Shown: piece by piece, positions 22,966 to 34,481 of the stretch
Layout: each line of letters starts with the position of its first letter
How positions within the stretch are numbered: the first letter of the stretch is position 1
Source of the DNA: Populus alba
Lineage: Eukaryota; Streptophyta; Magnoliopsida; Malpighiales; Salicaceae
Assembly: GCF_005239225.2 (NCBI RefSeq)
Contig: NC_133288.1
Span: 19,970,169 to 20,034,168, forward strand
Direction of reading: 5' to 3'
Length of the DNA stretch: 64,000 nucleotides
Made by a program: the position numbers and the translations under genes
The notes under the pieces: generated by a model
Told to the model about the DNA's origin: nothing
Database searches by the model: none
The model's input: the letters and a program-made list of their open reading frames with translations, nothing else

Positions 22966-23550
22966 GGCTAAACAAACACATCTTCAAGAAAATTCCTTTC
23001 CAGATTATTCTGTGTATTTAGATTTTGGGGAGGAAATTTAAAGAGAAACATTAATTTGTATAAGAATTGTATGAGAAAATTGAAATTAAAAAATAGAAAG
23101 AAATAAGTAAATAAAAGAAGTGATAAAAATAATAAAATTATTCGGACCTAACTTGGACAGCTCTTTGTTTTTTTATTTTATTTTTTTTGGTTTATTAAAT
23201 TGAATTAATTTTTTCTAGGTTAATAAAATTGAGTTAACTCTCTTGATCAGGTCACCATCAACCCCCAAGTCAAAACTACGAAGTCTCATAAATTATTCTC
23301 TTAATTTCCTCTCCTATTCTTCTCCTCCTCCTTTTATCTTTAACTGTATCTCTTTGACCTTAAATTTTCCTAGTTTTTGTTTGTGAAAACTACATTCGAA
23401 TACCCAGTAAAACAAAATAATATTCATTGGGTTTGGGCTTCTAATTAAAAAGGCCCAGGTATCCGTTAAGGCCTAAGACTGAAAGTGAATAAGCCCAAGT
23501 TCAGTGCTTTGAATTCTTTTTCAACCGCTGCTAAATTGTTTCTCTTCTCT
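22547..23550. other. Spacer downstream of vicilin
   Basis: It contains the vicilin 3' UTR with AATAAATAA (about 22630), a duplicated 'ctgttaaataaagtgctgg'-like segment (22671-22710), a weak MITE-like fragment (22735-22810), a (TA)n microsatellite (22926-22962) and a short GTTAAC-type remnant (23205-23290). No gene. Confidence 0.55.
22926..22962. repeat. (TA)n microsatellite
   Basis: Uninterrupted AT dinucleotide run of about 37 bases, followed by ATGGCGGC. Confidence 0.9.
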
Positions 23551-23559
23551 TGTTTCACA

Positions 23560-24381
23560 AAGCAGGAAAGAGCCAGCAAAGCCAAACTAACAATGAACGA
23601 TTGATCTTCACGCTTTCAGAGACGTTCTGCTCTCCCTTTGCCAACCATCAGGGACGGCAAGATGATAATTTCCGTGAGTATTATCAAACCCGCACTAAGT
23701 TCCTCCCTTTCCCGTTTCCACTGATCTGGTTAAAACGTTGCATAGCTTTGGCATCCACATATAGTTGTTGCCCCTCCCATTTGTTCGATGAAATGCCTCA
23801 CTGAGCTATGAAACTGTTCTTGTAAGGTTTCTTAATAGTTTTCATGTCCCCCCCCCCCATTTTGTTTGTTTAGAAACCGAAGAAATGAAATGGAACTTGA
23901 AGCTTTTTTTCCTTTTGTTCTTGCTCGCATGAGAATGATGTCTCCTACGCCTGTCAACGAGACATACACTATAGGATTTTGTCTTCGTAGTGCTGTTGAT
24001 TGCTAAATGTTAGGAAAGACGCTTGAAAATTTCAAAGAAGAATCAGTATCTTAAATTGAAAAATTATTGTGTTTTTGCTTGCTTGTTTTGAAAGACTTCA
24101 TAAAGAAAAAGACCCACTTGTTTTTCTTTTTTAATGTTGATTTGTTTTAGGTATGTTGAACTCTTCTTTGCTTGGCATGTTACTGCTTGTTACCTACATG
24201 AATGGTTGACAAAGGTTAGGTATGTTCGTATATATTTGAACTCTTTTATGCAATTCATAACATTGAACCCTGTTTTGTTAATTAAAAAATAATATATATT
24301 GCAGGTTTCAGTCCATTACAACGCATGATTTCTAGTTGAGATTTTTTTTTTATTGTAAAGAAAAGCATATATAGAAAAGGA
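23560..24381 (+). promoter_or_regulatory. 5' leader with intron of the PPR gene
   Basis: A probable non-coding first exon ends at 23673 (TTCC|GTGAGT) and an intron runs to the acceptor TATATTGCAG at 24304, 77 bp before the ATG. Upstream, GGCCCA/GGGCTT-type site II motifs (about 23430-23490) occur; such motifs are common in promoters of genes for organelle proteins. Confidence 0.55.
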
Positions 24382-26745
24382 ATGCTATCTACCAGGAAAT
24401 TGAAGCGTCAAGTCGTTGCGTTGTCCCCTAGAGTTTTGTTTTCCTTACTTTCTGATAGTGGACATGAGACTACTCGGGTTTCCAGATGCCGAATGCTAGT
24501 TTCTTGGAGCAGCAGGCCTGTCAATGAGTTTCTGGAGTCCTCTTTGACCAACCTAAATGGTCCAACTGTTGTTGTAGGAATCCAGGGTGGGTTCAATCAT
24601 CAAAGCTATTCCTTTTCGACTCTGGTTGGAACAATTTTGGTCCAGGCTCGAGACCCGGCTAAACTATGTATGGAAATAGAGAATGCAATCGATGAGCATA
24701 GATTTAATGATGCATGGAAGTTATTTGAACAGCATTTGCATATGGATGGGTTTCCTCGAAAGTCCATTGTGAATAAGCTTCTAACAAGTTATTCCGCAAG
24801 CCATGGTGTTCCATGGCTTGAGAAGGCATATGGCTTGGTAGAACAGGCTATTGAGGAAAGCAAGGAGAATCTGCTGGAGAAAGAGCCTTTGATCTATCTC
24901 TCTTTTGTTCTTGCTAAATGTGGTTTGCCAGTTCCAGCATCAACGGTCCTGAGAAAGTTGATACAAATGGAACAATATCCTCCAGTGACTGCTTGGTCTG
25001 CAATATTGGCTCATATGTCACTAACAGCTCCTGGTGCTTACCTAGCTGCTGAGCTGATCCTTGAGATAGGTTACTTGTTTCAAGATGGTAGGGTGGACCC
25101 ACGTAAAAAGATTAATGCACCTTTGATTGCCATGAAGCCTAATACTATTGCTATGAACATTGCTTTGATCGGATGTCTCTTGTTTGGAACAACTAGAAAA
25201 GCAGAGCAGCTTCTTGACATGATGCCTAGAATTGGCATCAGAGCCGACACAAATTTATTGATCATAATGGCACATATATATGAGAGGAATGGGAGAAGAG
25301 AAGAACTTAGAAAACTTCAGAGACATATAGATGAATCCCAAAGTTTAACCGATACGCAGTTTCGGCAGTTCTATAATTGTTTACTAACATGCCACTTGAA
25401 ATTTGGGGATCTCGATGCTGCTTCCAACATGGTTTTGATAATGCTTCGGAAAGCAAGGGAAGCACGAAATTCATTTGCTACGGCTGCACTGTTGTTCCCA
25501 ATTGATAAGAAGTCCTCTCCAGGCCCAGTTTCTCAGGAAAGTTTGAGCCACAAAGAATCAGGTGGTTTAGGGAACAATAGATCAAACAAAGTTCTTAGGA
25601 TTTCTTATGAAGAGTTCTATAGAGACCGGAATTTCTTGAAACTTGACACTGAGGCAAAGGAAGTACTCAATACTCTGTTAGTTGAGTTGCAGATGCAAGT
25701 TGAATTGATTACAACTGAACGTGGTATCCTCCAGCCAACTGAAAAAATTTATGTGAAGCTGGTTAAAGCTTTCCTAGAATCGGGCAAGACCAAGGAGTTG
25801 GCTGCATTTCTCATCAAGGCAGAGAAAGAAGATTCTCCAGCTTCCAATGACGATTCAGCTTTGGTTCATGTCATCAATTCATGCATTTCACTTGGGTGGC
25901 TAGATCAGGCACATGACCTGCTAGACGAGATGCGTTTGGCTGGGATCAGAACCAGTTCTTCTGTCTATGCTTCACTGTTGAAAGCATATTGTAAAGCAAA
26001 CCGAACAGGAGAGGTCACTGCACTTCTACGAGATGCACGTAGAGCAGGGATCCAGCTAGACTCAAGTAGTTATAATGCATTGATTGAGTTCCGAGTGATT
26101 CAAAAAGATACTAAGGAAGCCCTCCATATTTTCAAGGAGATGAAAGAGGCTAAGATACCTAGAACTGGCCATCAGGAATTTGAGATGTTGGTTAAGGGAT
26201 GTGCAGAGGGTGGTGAAGCAGGGTTGATGGCAAAGCTTTTGCGGGAAATCAAAGAAGAGCAGGCTGCAGATTCTGGAGTTCATGATTGGAATAATGTGAT
26301 CCACTTTTTCTGCAAGAAGAGACTTATGCAAGATGCCGAAAAGGCTTTGAAGAAGATGAGGAGCCTGGGCCATGCCCCAAATGCTCAAACTTTTCATTCT
26401 ATGGTGACCGGATACGCTGCCATTGGGGGAAAATATATAGAGGTAACAGAGCTCTGGGGCGAAATGAAATCTATTGCTTCAGCAACCTCAATGAAGTTTG
26501 ACCAGGAACTACTGGATTCAGTACTTTATACATTTGTGAGAGGTGGATTTTTTTCTCGAGCAAATGAAGTCGTGGATATGATGGAGAAAGGGAAAATGTT
26601 CATTGACAAATACAAGTATCGAACCCTCTACTTGAAGTACCATAAAACACTATACAAGGGAAAAACTCCCAAAATCCAGACAGAAAGTCAAGTAAAAAAG
26701 AGGGAAGCTGCACTGACCCTTAAGAAGTGGCTGGGTCTGAACTGA
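24382..26745 (+). CDS. Pentatricopeptide repeat protein, At1g03100-like, probably mitochondrial
   Basis: A single-exon frame of 787 residues, about the length of Arabidopsis At1g03100. The N-terminus is rich in Arg, Ser and Leu with few acidic residues (MLSTRKLKRQVVALSPRVLF), as expected for a mitochondrial presequence. From about residue 95 onward, paired helices of 35-residue PPR type appear, e.g. MNIALIGCLLFGTTRKAEQL, then a degenerate central part with a low-complexity Ser-rich insert (near 375-395). Clear PPR units occur near 490-700 (VINSCISLGWLDQAHDLLDEM, SLLKAYCKANRTGEVTALL, ALIEFRVIQKDTKEALHIF). PPR proteins bind organellar RNA one base per repeat. No E, DYW or SMR domain follows, so this is a P-class protein and an editing-deaminase role is unlikely. 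The RNA target cannot be read from sequence by eye. Confidence 0.9.
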   Translation: MLSTRKLKRQVVALSPRVLFSLLSDSGHETTRVSRCRMLVSWSSRPVNEFLESSLTNLNGPTVVVGIQGGFNHQSYSFSTLVGTILVQARDPAKLCMEIENAIDEHRFNDAWKLFEQHLHMDGFPRKSIVNKLLTSYSASHGVPWLEKAYGLVEQAIEESKENLLEKEPLIYLSFVLAKCGLPVPASTVLRKLIQMEQYPPVTAWSAILAHMSLTAPGAYLAAELILEIGYLFQDGRVDPRKKINAPLIAMKPNTIAMNIALIGCLLFGTTRKAEQLLDMMPRIGIRADTNLLIIMAHIYERNGRREELRKLQRHIDESQSLTDTQFRQFYNCLLTCHLKFGDLDAASNMVLIMLRKAREARNSFATAALLFPIDKKSSPGPVSQESLSHKESGGLGNNRSNKVLRISYEEFYRDRNFLKLDTEAKEVLNTLLVELQMQVELITTERGILQPTEKIYVKLVKAFLESGKTKELAAFLIKAEKEDSPASNDDSALVHVINSCISLGWLDQAHDLLDEMRLAGIRTSSSVYASLLKAYCKANRTGEVTALLRDARRAGIQLDSSSYNALIEFRVIQKDTKEALHIFKEMKEAKIPRTGHQEFEMLVKGCAEGGEAGLMAKLLREIKEEQAADSGVHDWNNVIHFFCKKRLMQDAEKALKKMRSLGHAPNAQTFHSMVTGYAAIGGKYIEVTELWGEMKSIASATSMKFDQELLDSVLYTFVRGGFFSRANEVVDMMEKGKMFIDKYKYRTLYLKYHKTLYKGKTPKIQTESQVKKREAALTLKKWLGLN

Positions 26746-29130
26746 GGGGATTTTTGTTGTGTTTCAACAGCTCTAAAGATGAGACGGGACTGTAAATATT
26801 CAGAAAAGGAAACTTTGGCACTGTCAGGATGAATCCTTGCGTTTTGTATCTTGAAAATGTAACGGACTTTCTTCACTTGTTTCTTCAGTCAGCGAGAAAA
26901 CGAACTTCCTTCATCAATATGTCAATGGTTTTCACCAGAAGAAGGCGTCATTGACAATAAATTGTTCAAACTCTGATATGCGCTTACAGAGATCAGGCCA
27001 TGTTGGAGGCTACAGCATTCGTTTGTGCAAGGTAATTTACAATTTGTTAGGAGTTCATTTAATTATAGCTCGAGCTCGAATTATGAATTGAGGAGATTTG
27101 TAAAATTGAAATAACATAACAAAGAATTAATAGTTTAAAGGACAGCTTGCCATAAGTTTCATGAAAGGCTCCTCCTCCCTTCGGTCGTTACACGTTAGAT
27201 TGATGCCAGAACCAATCTGTTCTTGACCCATAAAGTTGGTAGGTAGAAGTAGAAGCATTTCTCATGTCGAGATATGCAAGATGAGAATGGAAATCAAATT
27301 CGAAGTTATTACGCTTGATTTATAATTCATTTGAAGTTTGGGTGTGAGTTAATCCGACTAAATTAAAACATTATTATTTTCAAAAAAAAAAAATAAAGTT
27401 AAAACAATGCTTTTTTAAAAAAAAAAATTCAATTTGAGATTTAATTGGATAAATTTAAATTTAAAACAATGTTTTTTATAAGTGATCAGGATTCTTCCAT
27501 GTTCCAATCCCCATATCTAATCTTACAGGTAAAAAAAAAAGTCACCTCCATAAACAAAAGATTTGAATAACATCCAATCCAATATGAAATTTATAGTATA
27601 AGACACACACACGTCAACAGGTTATTTAACAAAATGTTGGTGTACCAAGCATTATTATTAACAAAACATTAAAGAGTGTGCCTTTAACGATGCCCACAAA
27701 ATACTATTGATTAGAATGGAGTTTTGTGTTATTTGATTTTTTTTGCTGATTTTTTTTATTTTACTCTTCACAGCCCTGATTTTATTTTATTTTTTTAAAA
27801 TTTATCTTTTAATTTTAAGTTGTTTTGGAAGTTTGTGATTTTAATTTTTTTTTCTTTTTGTTAAGTTATATATCAATCTTATATATTTAGTTTTTTTCCA
27901 CAATTTCAACCTTATTACTTAGAAATGAGGTTTTATATTTTTTTTTATTTACTTTTATAAATTTATCTTAATCTCATTACCCATATCACAAATTTAATAT
28001 GTTAACTCAGGTTGACTCGAGTTATTTTTTTAAGTTAGTTAGTCTAAATGATTTTTTTATTTTATTTTATCCTTGAACATTAAATTTGTTTGGAATCATG
28101 ATTCATATTTTTTATATTTGCATTATATGATGTTATCCCGATCTTATAATCAAATTTGTAATTTTGATAGGTTTACTTGAGTTAACCCTTTTTTTTTTAA
28201 TTGAGTTTTTTTTTTTACTTTTTATATGATTATCTTAATCTCATTACTAGAATTGTTGGTTTGACAAGTTGACCCGGTTTATTTTTTTTATTGATTTTTT
28301 TTTCAATTTCACCCTTTAATTACTCAATCTTTTTTTTTTTATTTCTTTTCAATATTAAGTTTTTTGAGAATTGAGTTTTATAATATTTTTCAATTTATTT
28401 TTTATAGAGTTATCCTAATCTCGTAATTTTTTTTTTCTTAATTTCAAACTTCAATATTGAACCTGTTAGAAATGAAGACTCAAAAATTTTTATTTAATTT
28501 TTATTAAGTTATCTCAATTTCATGACTCGGATCATACACTTAACAGGTTAGTCTGAGTTGAATTAAATTATTTTTTAATTGATTTTTTTAATTTTATTTT
28601 CAATATTAAGTTGATTTGAAATTGAGTTTTTTTTTTTTTTTTTTTTTGCTTTATATGGAATTATCTTAATCTTATAACCTGGTTGTGGGTTTGATAGGTC
28701 AAGCCGAATAATTTTGTTATCCTTTTAATTTATTTATTTTTAATTTTATTCTTTAACATTATATTGATTAAGAATTGATCTTCATAGTTTTATTTTAATT
28801 TACTTTTTATAATGTCATTATGGTTTTATTATCCATGTAGTAAATTTGATAGGTTAATTTGGATTAATCTAATATATCATCGTCTCAAGGCTTAAAATAT
28901 ATAACTTTTAATATGCTATCCTATTAATATTTTTTTAAAAAATATTATATTTTAAGATTACGAGTAATTTTTTTATTAATAATGTTTACATATTTTTTTA
29001 TATTAAGAAATAATTGATCCTATCTGCATAGCAAACCGTACAATGATTTAGTAGTACATCACCACTCACCCTAACAAAAAATACAATAATAATAATAAAT
29101 AACTCGCCAACACCCAATGGACCCCACAGT
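26746..29130. other. Spacer between the PPR and FLZ genes
   Basis: 3' flank of the PPR gene followed by very AT-rich DNA. The section 27740-28890 is a GTTAAC-type repeat array; the rest shows nothing supportable. Confidence 0.55.
27740..28890. repeat. GGTTAACCC-type repeat array (reverse orientation)
   Basis: Seven or so degenerate units, each with a T-rich block ('tcaattttatctttcaatattgagtt'), a 'ttatcttaatctcattaccc' block and a 'gggtttgacaagttgacccggtt' block. The order is the reverse complement of the arrays at 11660-15530, 19030-19480 and 49060-50240. Confidence 0.6.
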
Positions 29131-29245
29131 AGCATATATAAACGTCACCATAAATGCCACACCAAACACAGTCCTCACGCCGGTATTTCAGTTTCACTAT
29201 CTTTCACTCCCGAAACCCTAATTTCCCAATTCACCCAATCAATCA
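29130..29245 (+). promoter_or_regulatory. Core promoter and leader of the FLZ gene
   Basis: GCATATATAAACG (about 29132) is a TATA box about 110 bp upstream of the ATG. The leader contains GAAACCCTAA, a telo-box type element common in plant promoters. Confidence 0.55.
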
Positions 29246-31892
29246 ATGCCAGGCAAGCGTTCTCGCTTAACTCGGTCTCAGAGCTTCGGAGACATTGGTT
29301 TAGGGAATGACCGGCTGCCTCCAAGGGACGGTGGTTTCATTGCTGATAACATGGCCGGTCAGTTTATCCAAAGGATTATCGCGGTCTCGCCTCCTCCTCC
29401 GCTGCTGCTAGAGAAAGAGAAGGATATTGGAGGTGTTTTAATGGAGACTGAGCATTTTCTCGAGAGGTGTGAGCACTGCTGGAAGAGATTGAGTAAAAAA
29501 CAGGATGTCTATATGTACGGGTATGGTTTTGTTTCTTCTTATAACTTTCCTTTTATTTTTCATTTATTATATTTTTTATGGTTTATTTGTTGTTGATGTG
29601 AAATAAAATTAAAATACATAATTGATTTTGCATGTTGTTGTGTGATAGAATTTCTAACCATAATTTTTTTTAATCAATATCTGATAATTTTTCTGTCCTG
29701 TTTTGAGGAATTGGAGGCACGTTGCTTAAGAAAACTAGAATTATTAGGGTTAGTGGAGTGATCATATAGTTGTAAACACATAATGGAAAAAAAAGAGAGA
29801 AAGAGTGCTTAATAAGACCAAGGAAATTTGATGTATTTAAGAATGTATCACGTGGATTACACTTGTTCCGTTCAAGGGTTGATGAATCATTCATGTGGCT
29901 TTCTCTTCTTTTGAGTTAAAGAAAGAGATATATGCGAGGGTGAAAAATAACATGGTTTATTCCTGATTCAAATTTTTAAAAACTAGAAAAACAATTCTTT
30001 TCAAATAAAAAAACATAATAATACTGAATAGAAAAATAAAAATAAAAAAATATAAAATTAACTAAAAAAATGTTTATTTTTTACCTCATGCAGTAATGTG
30101 GTTATGAGCAAAGAATAACGAGATTTTCTTATAATTCAATATCCTCTAAGACCAAGAACACCATATCCATGAGGAGAAATTTAAAATATTCAATTTTTAT
30201 TAATCTATCTCACCACCTGTCAAAAAGCTATTACAACTTTTTATATAAAAACAACTAGAAAATCTTAGTTATACTAAGTATGAAAACTAAACTAAATAGG
30301 AAAAAATATAAAAGTATAATAATAAAAAATAGGAAAATAAAATAGAAAAAAATAAAATTAACTAAGAAAATATATATTTTTCTAAAAAAACTATTGCATC
30401 AGTCTCCATACGCGGGAAGAAACCTATCCTCAAGTTTAGTTTTCAGTTAAAATTTATCCTTTATCTAGAGTACATTTAGTTTTCGATTAGAAATTCTCCT
30501 ATGTAAAGAATATTTTTGTGTTTGTAGGCTAACCCATTGTGGATTCCTAACATTATGTGAGTCATCCTATTGGAAGTCTCTAACATAACATTTTTGTACA
30601 TGCCACTTATCATGAACCCTTAACACAATACTTTTGTGCGGGTCACCCAATCACGGGTCTTACCATCAAGATTTCCCAAGGTAACAATTAACACAGAAGA
30701 AAACAACACACTAGTTCTTGGATACCTTTTCCTCGAAGGGGAAGCTTCTCATTTCCTCTTACACAAGAACGCTATGTTCTGCAACTTATTCCAACTATGG
30801 CTGTCTTGTGCATATTACTCATCATGAACCCCCAACACAATACTTTTGTGCATGTCATCCCATTGTAGGTCTTACTATCAAGATTTCCCCAAGCAAGAAT
30901 TAACACTAAAAAAAACAACACACTAGTTCTTAAATGTCTTTACTCAAAGGGTTGTCTAGTAGCACATAGTAAGCAAGTAATCATTTGGAATTGTTAGGCT
31001 CTAATACCAACTTAAACAGCATAGAATAAAAGTAACGATGTTTATTATAAATCAAAACCACTCTGAAAAATTAAGAACATCATAACTATAGAAACATACT
31101 CAAAATATTTATTTTATATTCATTAATGTTTTTTATTGTCAAAAAACTATTATAATTTGTTATATAAAAAAAATTAGAAAACCTAGCGATAATAAATAAA
31201 AAAAAGTAAACTAGCAAAATTATTCTCTTTAAATGAAAAAATAGAAAAGAATACTAGTACATAAAAATAAAATAAAAAATTAACTAAAAAAAATATATAT
31301 TTTCTTAAATCTTCTGCATCGTAAAGTCTTCTCTGAATGCAATTGCCAACAAACTACGCATTTGAACTTAAAATTACAAGTTAATGAAAAGAAGAAGAAG
31401 AGGTTTTCGGCTCCGTTGGACCGAAGCCTAAATGATCCACATGTAGTTTGGTTGGGCCTTGGCCCAACAGAGTACCATGAACAAGCCATGTCTTTTAATT
31501 TTGAAGTTTTAGCGCCAAACCGCAGAAATGGGTCCAGTTTAGACATGATGCCTTTTCATCTTGCTAGTTGTTTCCCGTTTGGCTTTGCTTCTCTAATCTC
31601 TACCGCATGCTCTTTTGCTTAAGCATAGGAGTCATGCCTTTTTATCTGATCCGAAGCTTTGAATCAATCTTTGAATCGTGCTATTCTGCTTAAGATAAAA
31701 TCGGTTGACTTTCCTTTCTCTCTTTTTTTCCCTACAGTTGTCAAATAGGATAGTGTTTGCTGGAAAACGTTTTACATGGACCTGCAGATTATTTCATTTT
31801 AGTGTAGTTTGAGTAACACTTCATTTTTGCAATGCAGTGACTTGGGTGCTTTTTGTAGTCCAATTGAGTGGCGATGCACAGATTGCAATTGA
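29246..31892 (+). CDS. FCS-like zinc-finger (FLZ/DUF581) protein, probably frameshifted in exon 2
   Basis: Exon 1 (29246-29520) encodes 91 residues with SRSQSFGDIG-type and basic N-terminal motifs, followed by the first half of an FLZ motif (FLERCEHCWKRL...DVYMY). Exon 2 starts at 31838 (TGCAG|TGAC) and continues in frame GDLGAFCSP. Here family members have ECR followed by an xxQI segment. This sequence instead reads IEWRCTDCN and stops at 31892 (109 residues). The expected C-terminus (DAQIAIDKASGQEG, ending 31917) is intact in another frame. A small insertion/deletion in the ten bases after CSP explains this. FLZ proteins bind SnRK1 kinase through this zinc finger; the broken fourth ligand region would weaken or abolish that. 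The 2.3-kb intron is packed with repeats. It is either a recent pseudogene or carries a sequencing error. Confidence 0.72.
29960..31320 (-). mobile_element. Degenerate LTR-type (TRIM-like) element inside the FLZ intron
   Basis: Two similar A-rich stretches (about 30180-30390 and 31110-31305, both with 'tgtcaaaaa.ctattataa', 'attagaaaa.ct' and 'aaaattaactaa.aaa.atatatatttt') flank a less A-rich core. Next to the right-hand one, on the minus strand, lies TTGGTATTAGAGCC (30997-31010), one base from the usual primer-binding site complementary to initiator tRNA-Met (TGGTATCAGAGC). The core has no protein frame. This arrangement (LTR, PBS, short core, LTR) fits a small non-autonomous retroelement in minus orientation, badly decayed; the outer ends are not resolved. 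Confidence 0.45.
30600..30951. repeat. Direct duplication of about 130-140 bp
   Basis: 30600-30740 and 30821-30951 share the order 'atcatgaacc', 'aacacaatacttttgtgc', 'atcaagatttccc', 'acaacacactagttctt', 'caaaggg' with scattered substitutions. A weaker third unit precedes them near 30530. They lie in the core of the presumed retroelement. Confidence 0.65.
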
Positions 31893-32110
31893 CAAGGCTT
31901 CAGGGCAGGAAGGATAACCACAGCTTGTATATAACTAGATAATGACGTAGCAAACTAGTTTTAGTGGTGCACAGCCGTCAGGTTTTTGTGAATGGCTTGC
32001 ACCTGTGAATAGAGTGGCCATTCTTCGCATTTACACTGCCATGACTGACATAGCATTAGGTGAGATTTCAAGTGTTTGTTTTAGGATCGAAAGCATTTCT
32101 CTTTTATAGG

Positions 32111-32170
32111 TTGAAATTCATAAACAACATTTTCTAATTTTGATTGGAAAATGTTGTTTATGAATTTCAA
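32111..32170. repeat. Perfect 24-bp inverted repeat (hairpin)
   Basis: The arms 32111-32134 and 32147-32170 are exact complements separated by a 12-base loop. The arm starts TTGAAATTCATAAACAACAT. An RNA from either strand would fold into a small-RNA-precursor-sized hairpin. It lies about 0.2 kb beyond the FLZ stop, so it may be in that 3' UTR. Confidence 0.85.
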
Positions 32171-34015
32171 CTAGTCATGATTGTATGCTGAAGTGATTCT
32201 GTTACTGAGCTGGACAGTTTGTATTTGCTTTCACTGATTTCTAATTTTCAATATGAGATGGCAATTAATTATAGCACTTCTTTTACTGCTCATTCCTCAA
32301 CTTATTTGATTTCAAGCATCCTATGAAGTTTAGCTGCTGGACATGCTAGCATTTGATTGGTTAGTTTTTTTCACTCTGACGGACAAAGGGGTAATCGATC
32401 TCTCTTCTTCCATTTACCTGAAACAATCACAAGTTTGGGAAGTATTGTATCTTATGTTATATCAGTTCTTATTTATGCTTCCCCCCATTTTTCCCACATG
32501 AAACTTTTTAGTCATGGATCGGGTTCACAGGGTCAACAAGAATTTGGATTAGCAGACCTTCACGCACTGTAACTTGATTTGAATCCAGGCTACTTTAAGT
32601 TTTAATTGTTTTGTTTCCCGTGTTTTTTCCCTTCAATTTCACAGGTTTGCACCCTTTATTCCTCGATTTTTTTTTAATCAGCTGAAAAATAAAATATACG
32701 GGCTGTGTAGAAAGGGCCTTTTGGAGCATGAATACTCAAATATTCTTACCTTTCCTGTGGGCTAGTGGACTATCGAGGAAAATTATCGATGTTGTGTAGG
32801 CCCATTGGGTGGAAATTTCTCTTTTCCCACTCTCTTACCTGACAACCCATTAGTTTTTTCACGTATTTTATTTTTGTTTCTGTCTCCGCATTGCAGTATT
32901 GATGTTTCTTGTTTTCTCCAAATGCGTGGGTCAGGAATGGCAGTTCCGTAAATATTGTAGGGGCTAATTAAGTCCAATGAATATAATCTGTTAAAATCCA
33001 TTCTTCGTCGATCCTTTTTTCTGCAACGAGAACTGTGATTACCACAAAGGTCCTATAGAATATGCATGCTGATCTCATTGCTAAATCCGTTAACTAACTC
33101 TTAATCTTGTTCAACATTTCTTAATTTGGTCTTCAATGGGGTCTATTTTTAGAGGATATATACATCTTCCACTACTATCCTTATCAGTCATCACGAAATC
33201 TTGGGTACATATCACGGATAAGCTCGAGACGACTACTGTTTCGCATGTAGTGCTGCTGAGGTAGACTTCGCTGCAAATGACGAGCCACCACGAATGGTTC
33301 CCCCAAAAAGTTGCCCTATAAACTAAAAAAACTCCGCCAAATTAACCGCCCGCTGAGAAAATTAATCAAAATGGATGACATATTTCGAATCTAGGGCACC
33401 TTTACTCCCACGATTTTTAAATGTCGGGGTAATCTAGGCACACTGTCTAAAACCCGTCGTAGAAAACGAGGGCTGACCTGAAAAGAAACAGATGCTTAAC
33501 TTCAATGTCTGATGAAGAGAAAGAGAAGAGATTGCATGCAGCAGGTGGAGGAGCAGATACCTATGAATCAGTTAGTTCACGTCTACATGCATATGTAACA
33601 CTCTCCATGCTAAGGCCATGATATCACCAATAGGCAGTCTGTAAGTGAAAGAAATCAGAGTGTTACACCTAGTTGACCAATCCAACACAGATATAAATGA
33701 AGGTCCACAGCCCTCTCGTGTGTTTGCCTCCGTTCTGCGTGGCTGAGGGCATCTGATCACTGCTACTGACATAACGTGTTTAACAAGAGACCGTAGCAAA
33801 GCAACGGTAGAAAGAGCTTAATGCGTGACATCACCCTGTCCTAAATGAATGCTTAATTTGGAAGTAGGCTCACGTAGTTATTGCAAAAGCAAATCCTTGC
33901 CTGCCTAATCATTATCCAATATCTCTCGTCTTTCTTAAGTCATCTCCTACACTAGCTAGCTTCCCTGTCTTTCTAGGCAAGTACAATTTCACAAGAATAT
34001 GCCTCCCCCGAAAGC

Positions 34016-34043
34016 TTCTTCTTCTTCTTCTTCTTCTTCTTCT
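34016..34043. repeat. (CTT)n microsatellite
   Basis: About nine consecutive CTT units. Confidence 0.85.
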
Positions 34044-34481
34044 TTCTTATGCATGCAGAGGCCTTAATTAGTACCCTCTCTCTCGCTCTAACCCTTGTTT
34101 TTCCCTGATGGGGTTATTCTAAGACTAGATCTCAGGTCTCCTCGCGCTTGAAATTATTCACATCCATGTCCTGCCCTAAGGTAATGTTGGTGTGCTTCAA
34201 GTAAGGAGAAAACAGCTGAATTAGAAGGCTTATAATTGCTACTAATTTTGCTAGGTTCTTCCATATCTCAAACTTATCCAAAACTATAATATTTATTACA
34301 AGTTTATTATTTTCCATTAAAAAAAATGCATAATACAAGAGAAATTGAGACAGTGAAATTAAGGCCTAGATGGTGAAGGAAGGAAGGACATCCCAAAAAA
34401 AAAAAATCTTCTTCGTGGACCGAGTTATTCATTTATTGCCTCTACCGTATACCAATTCATATTCATGGAAGGTCTTCCCCT

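Noticed and set aside
26062..26397. 111-residue frame antisense to the PPR gene
   Set aside because: Shadow of the PPR coding frame; no independent evidence.
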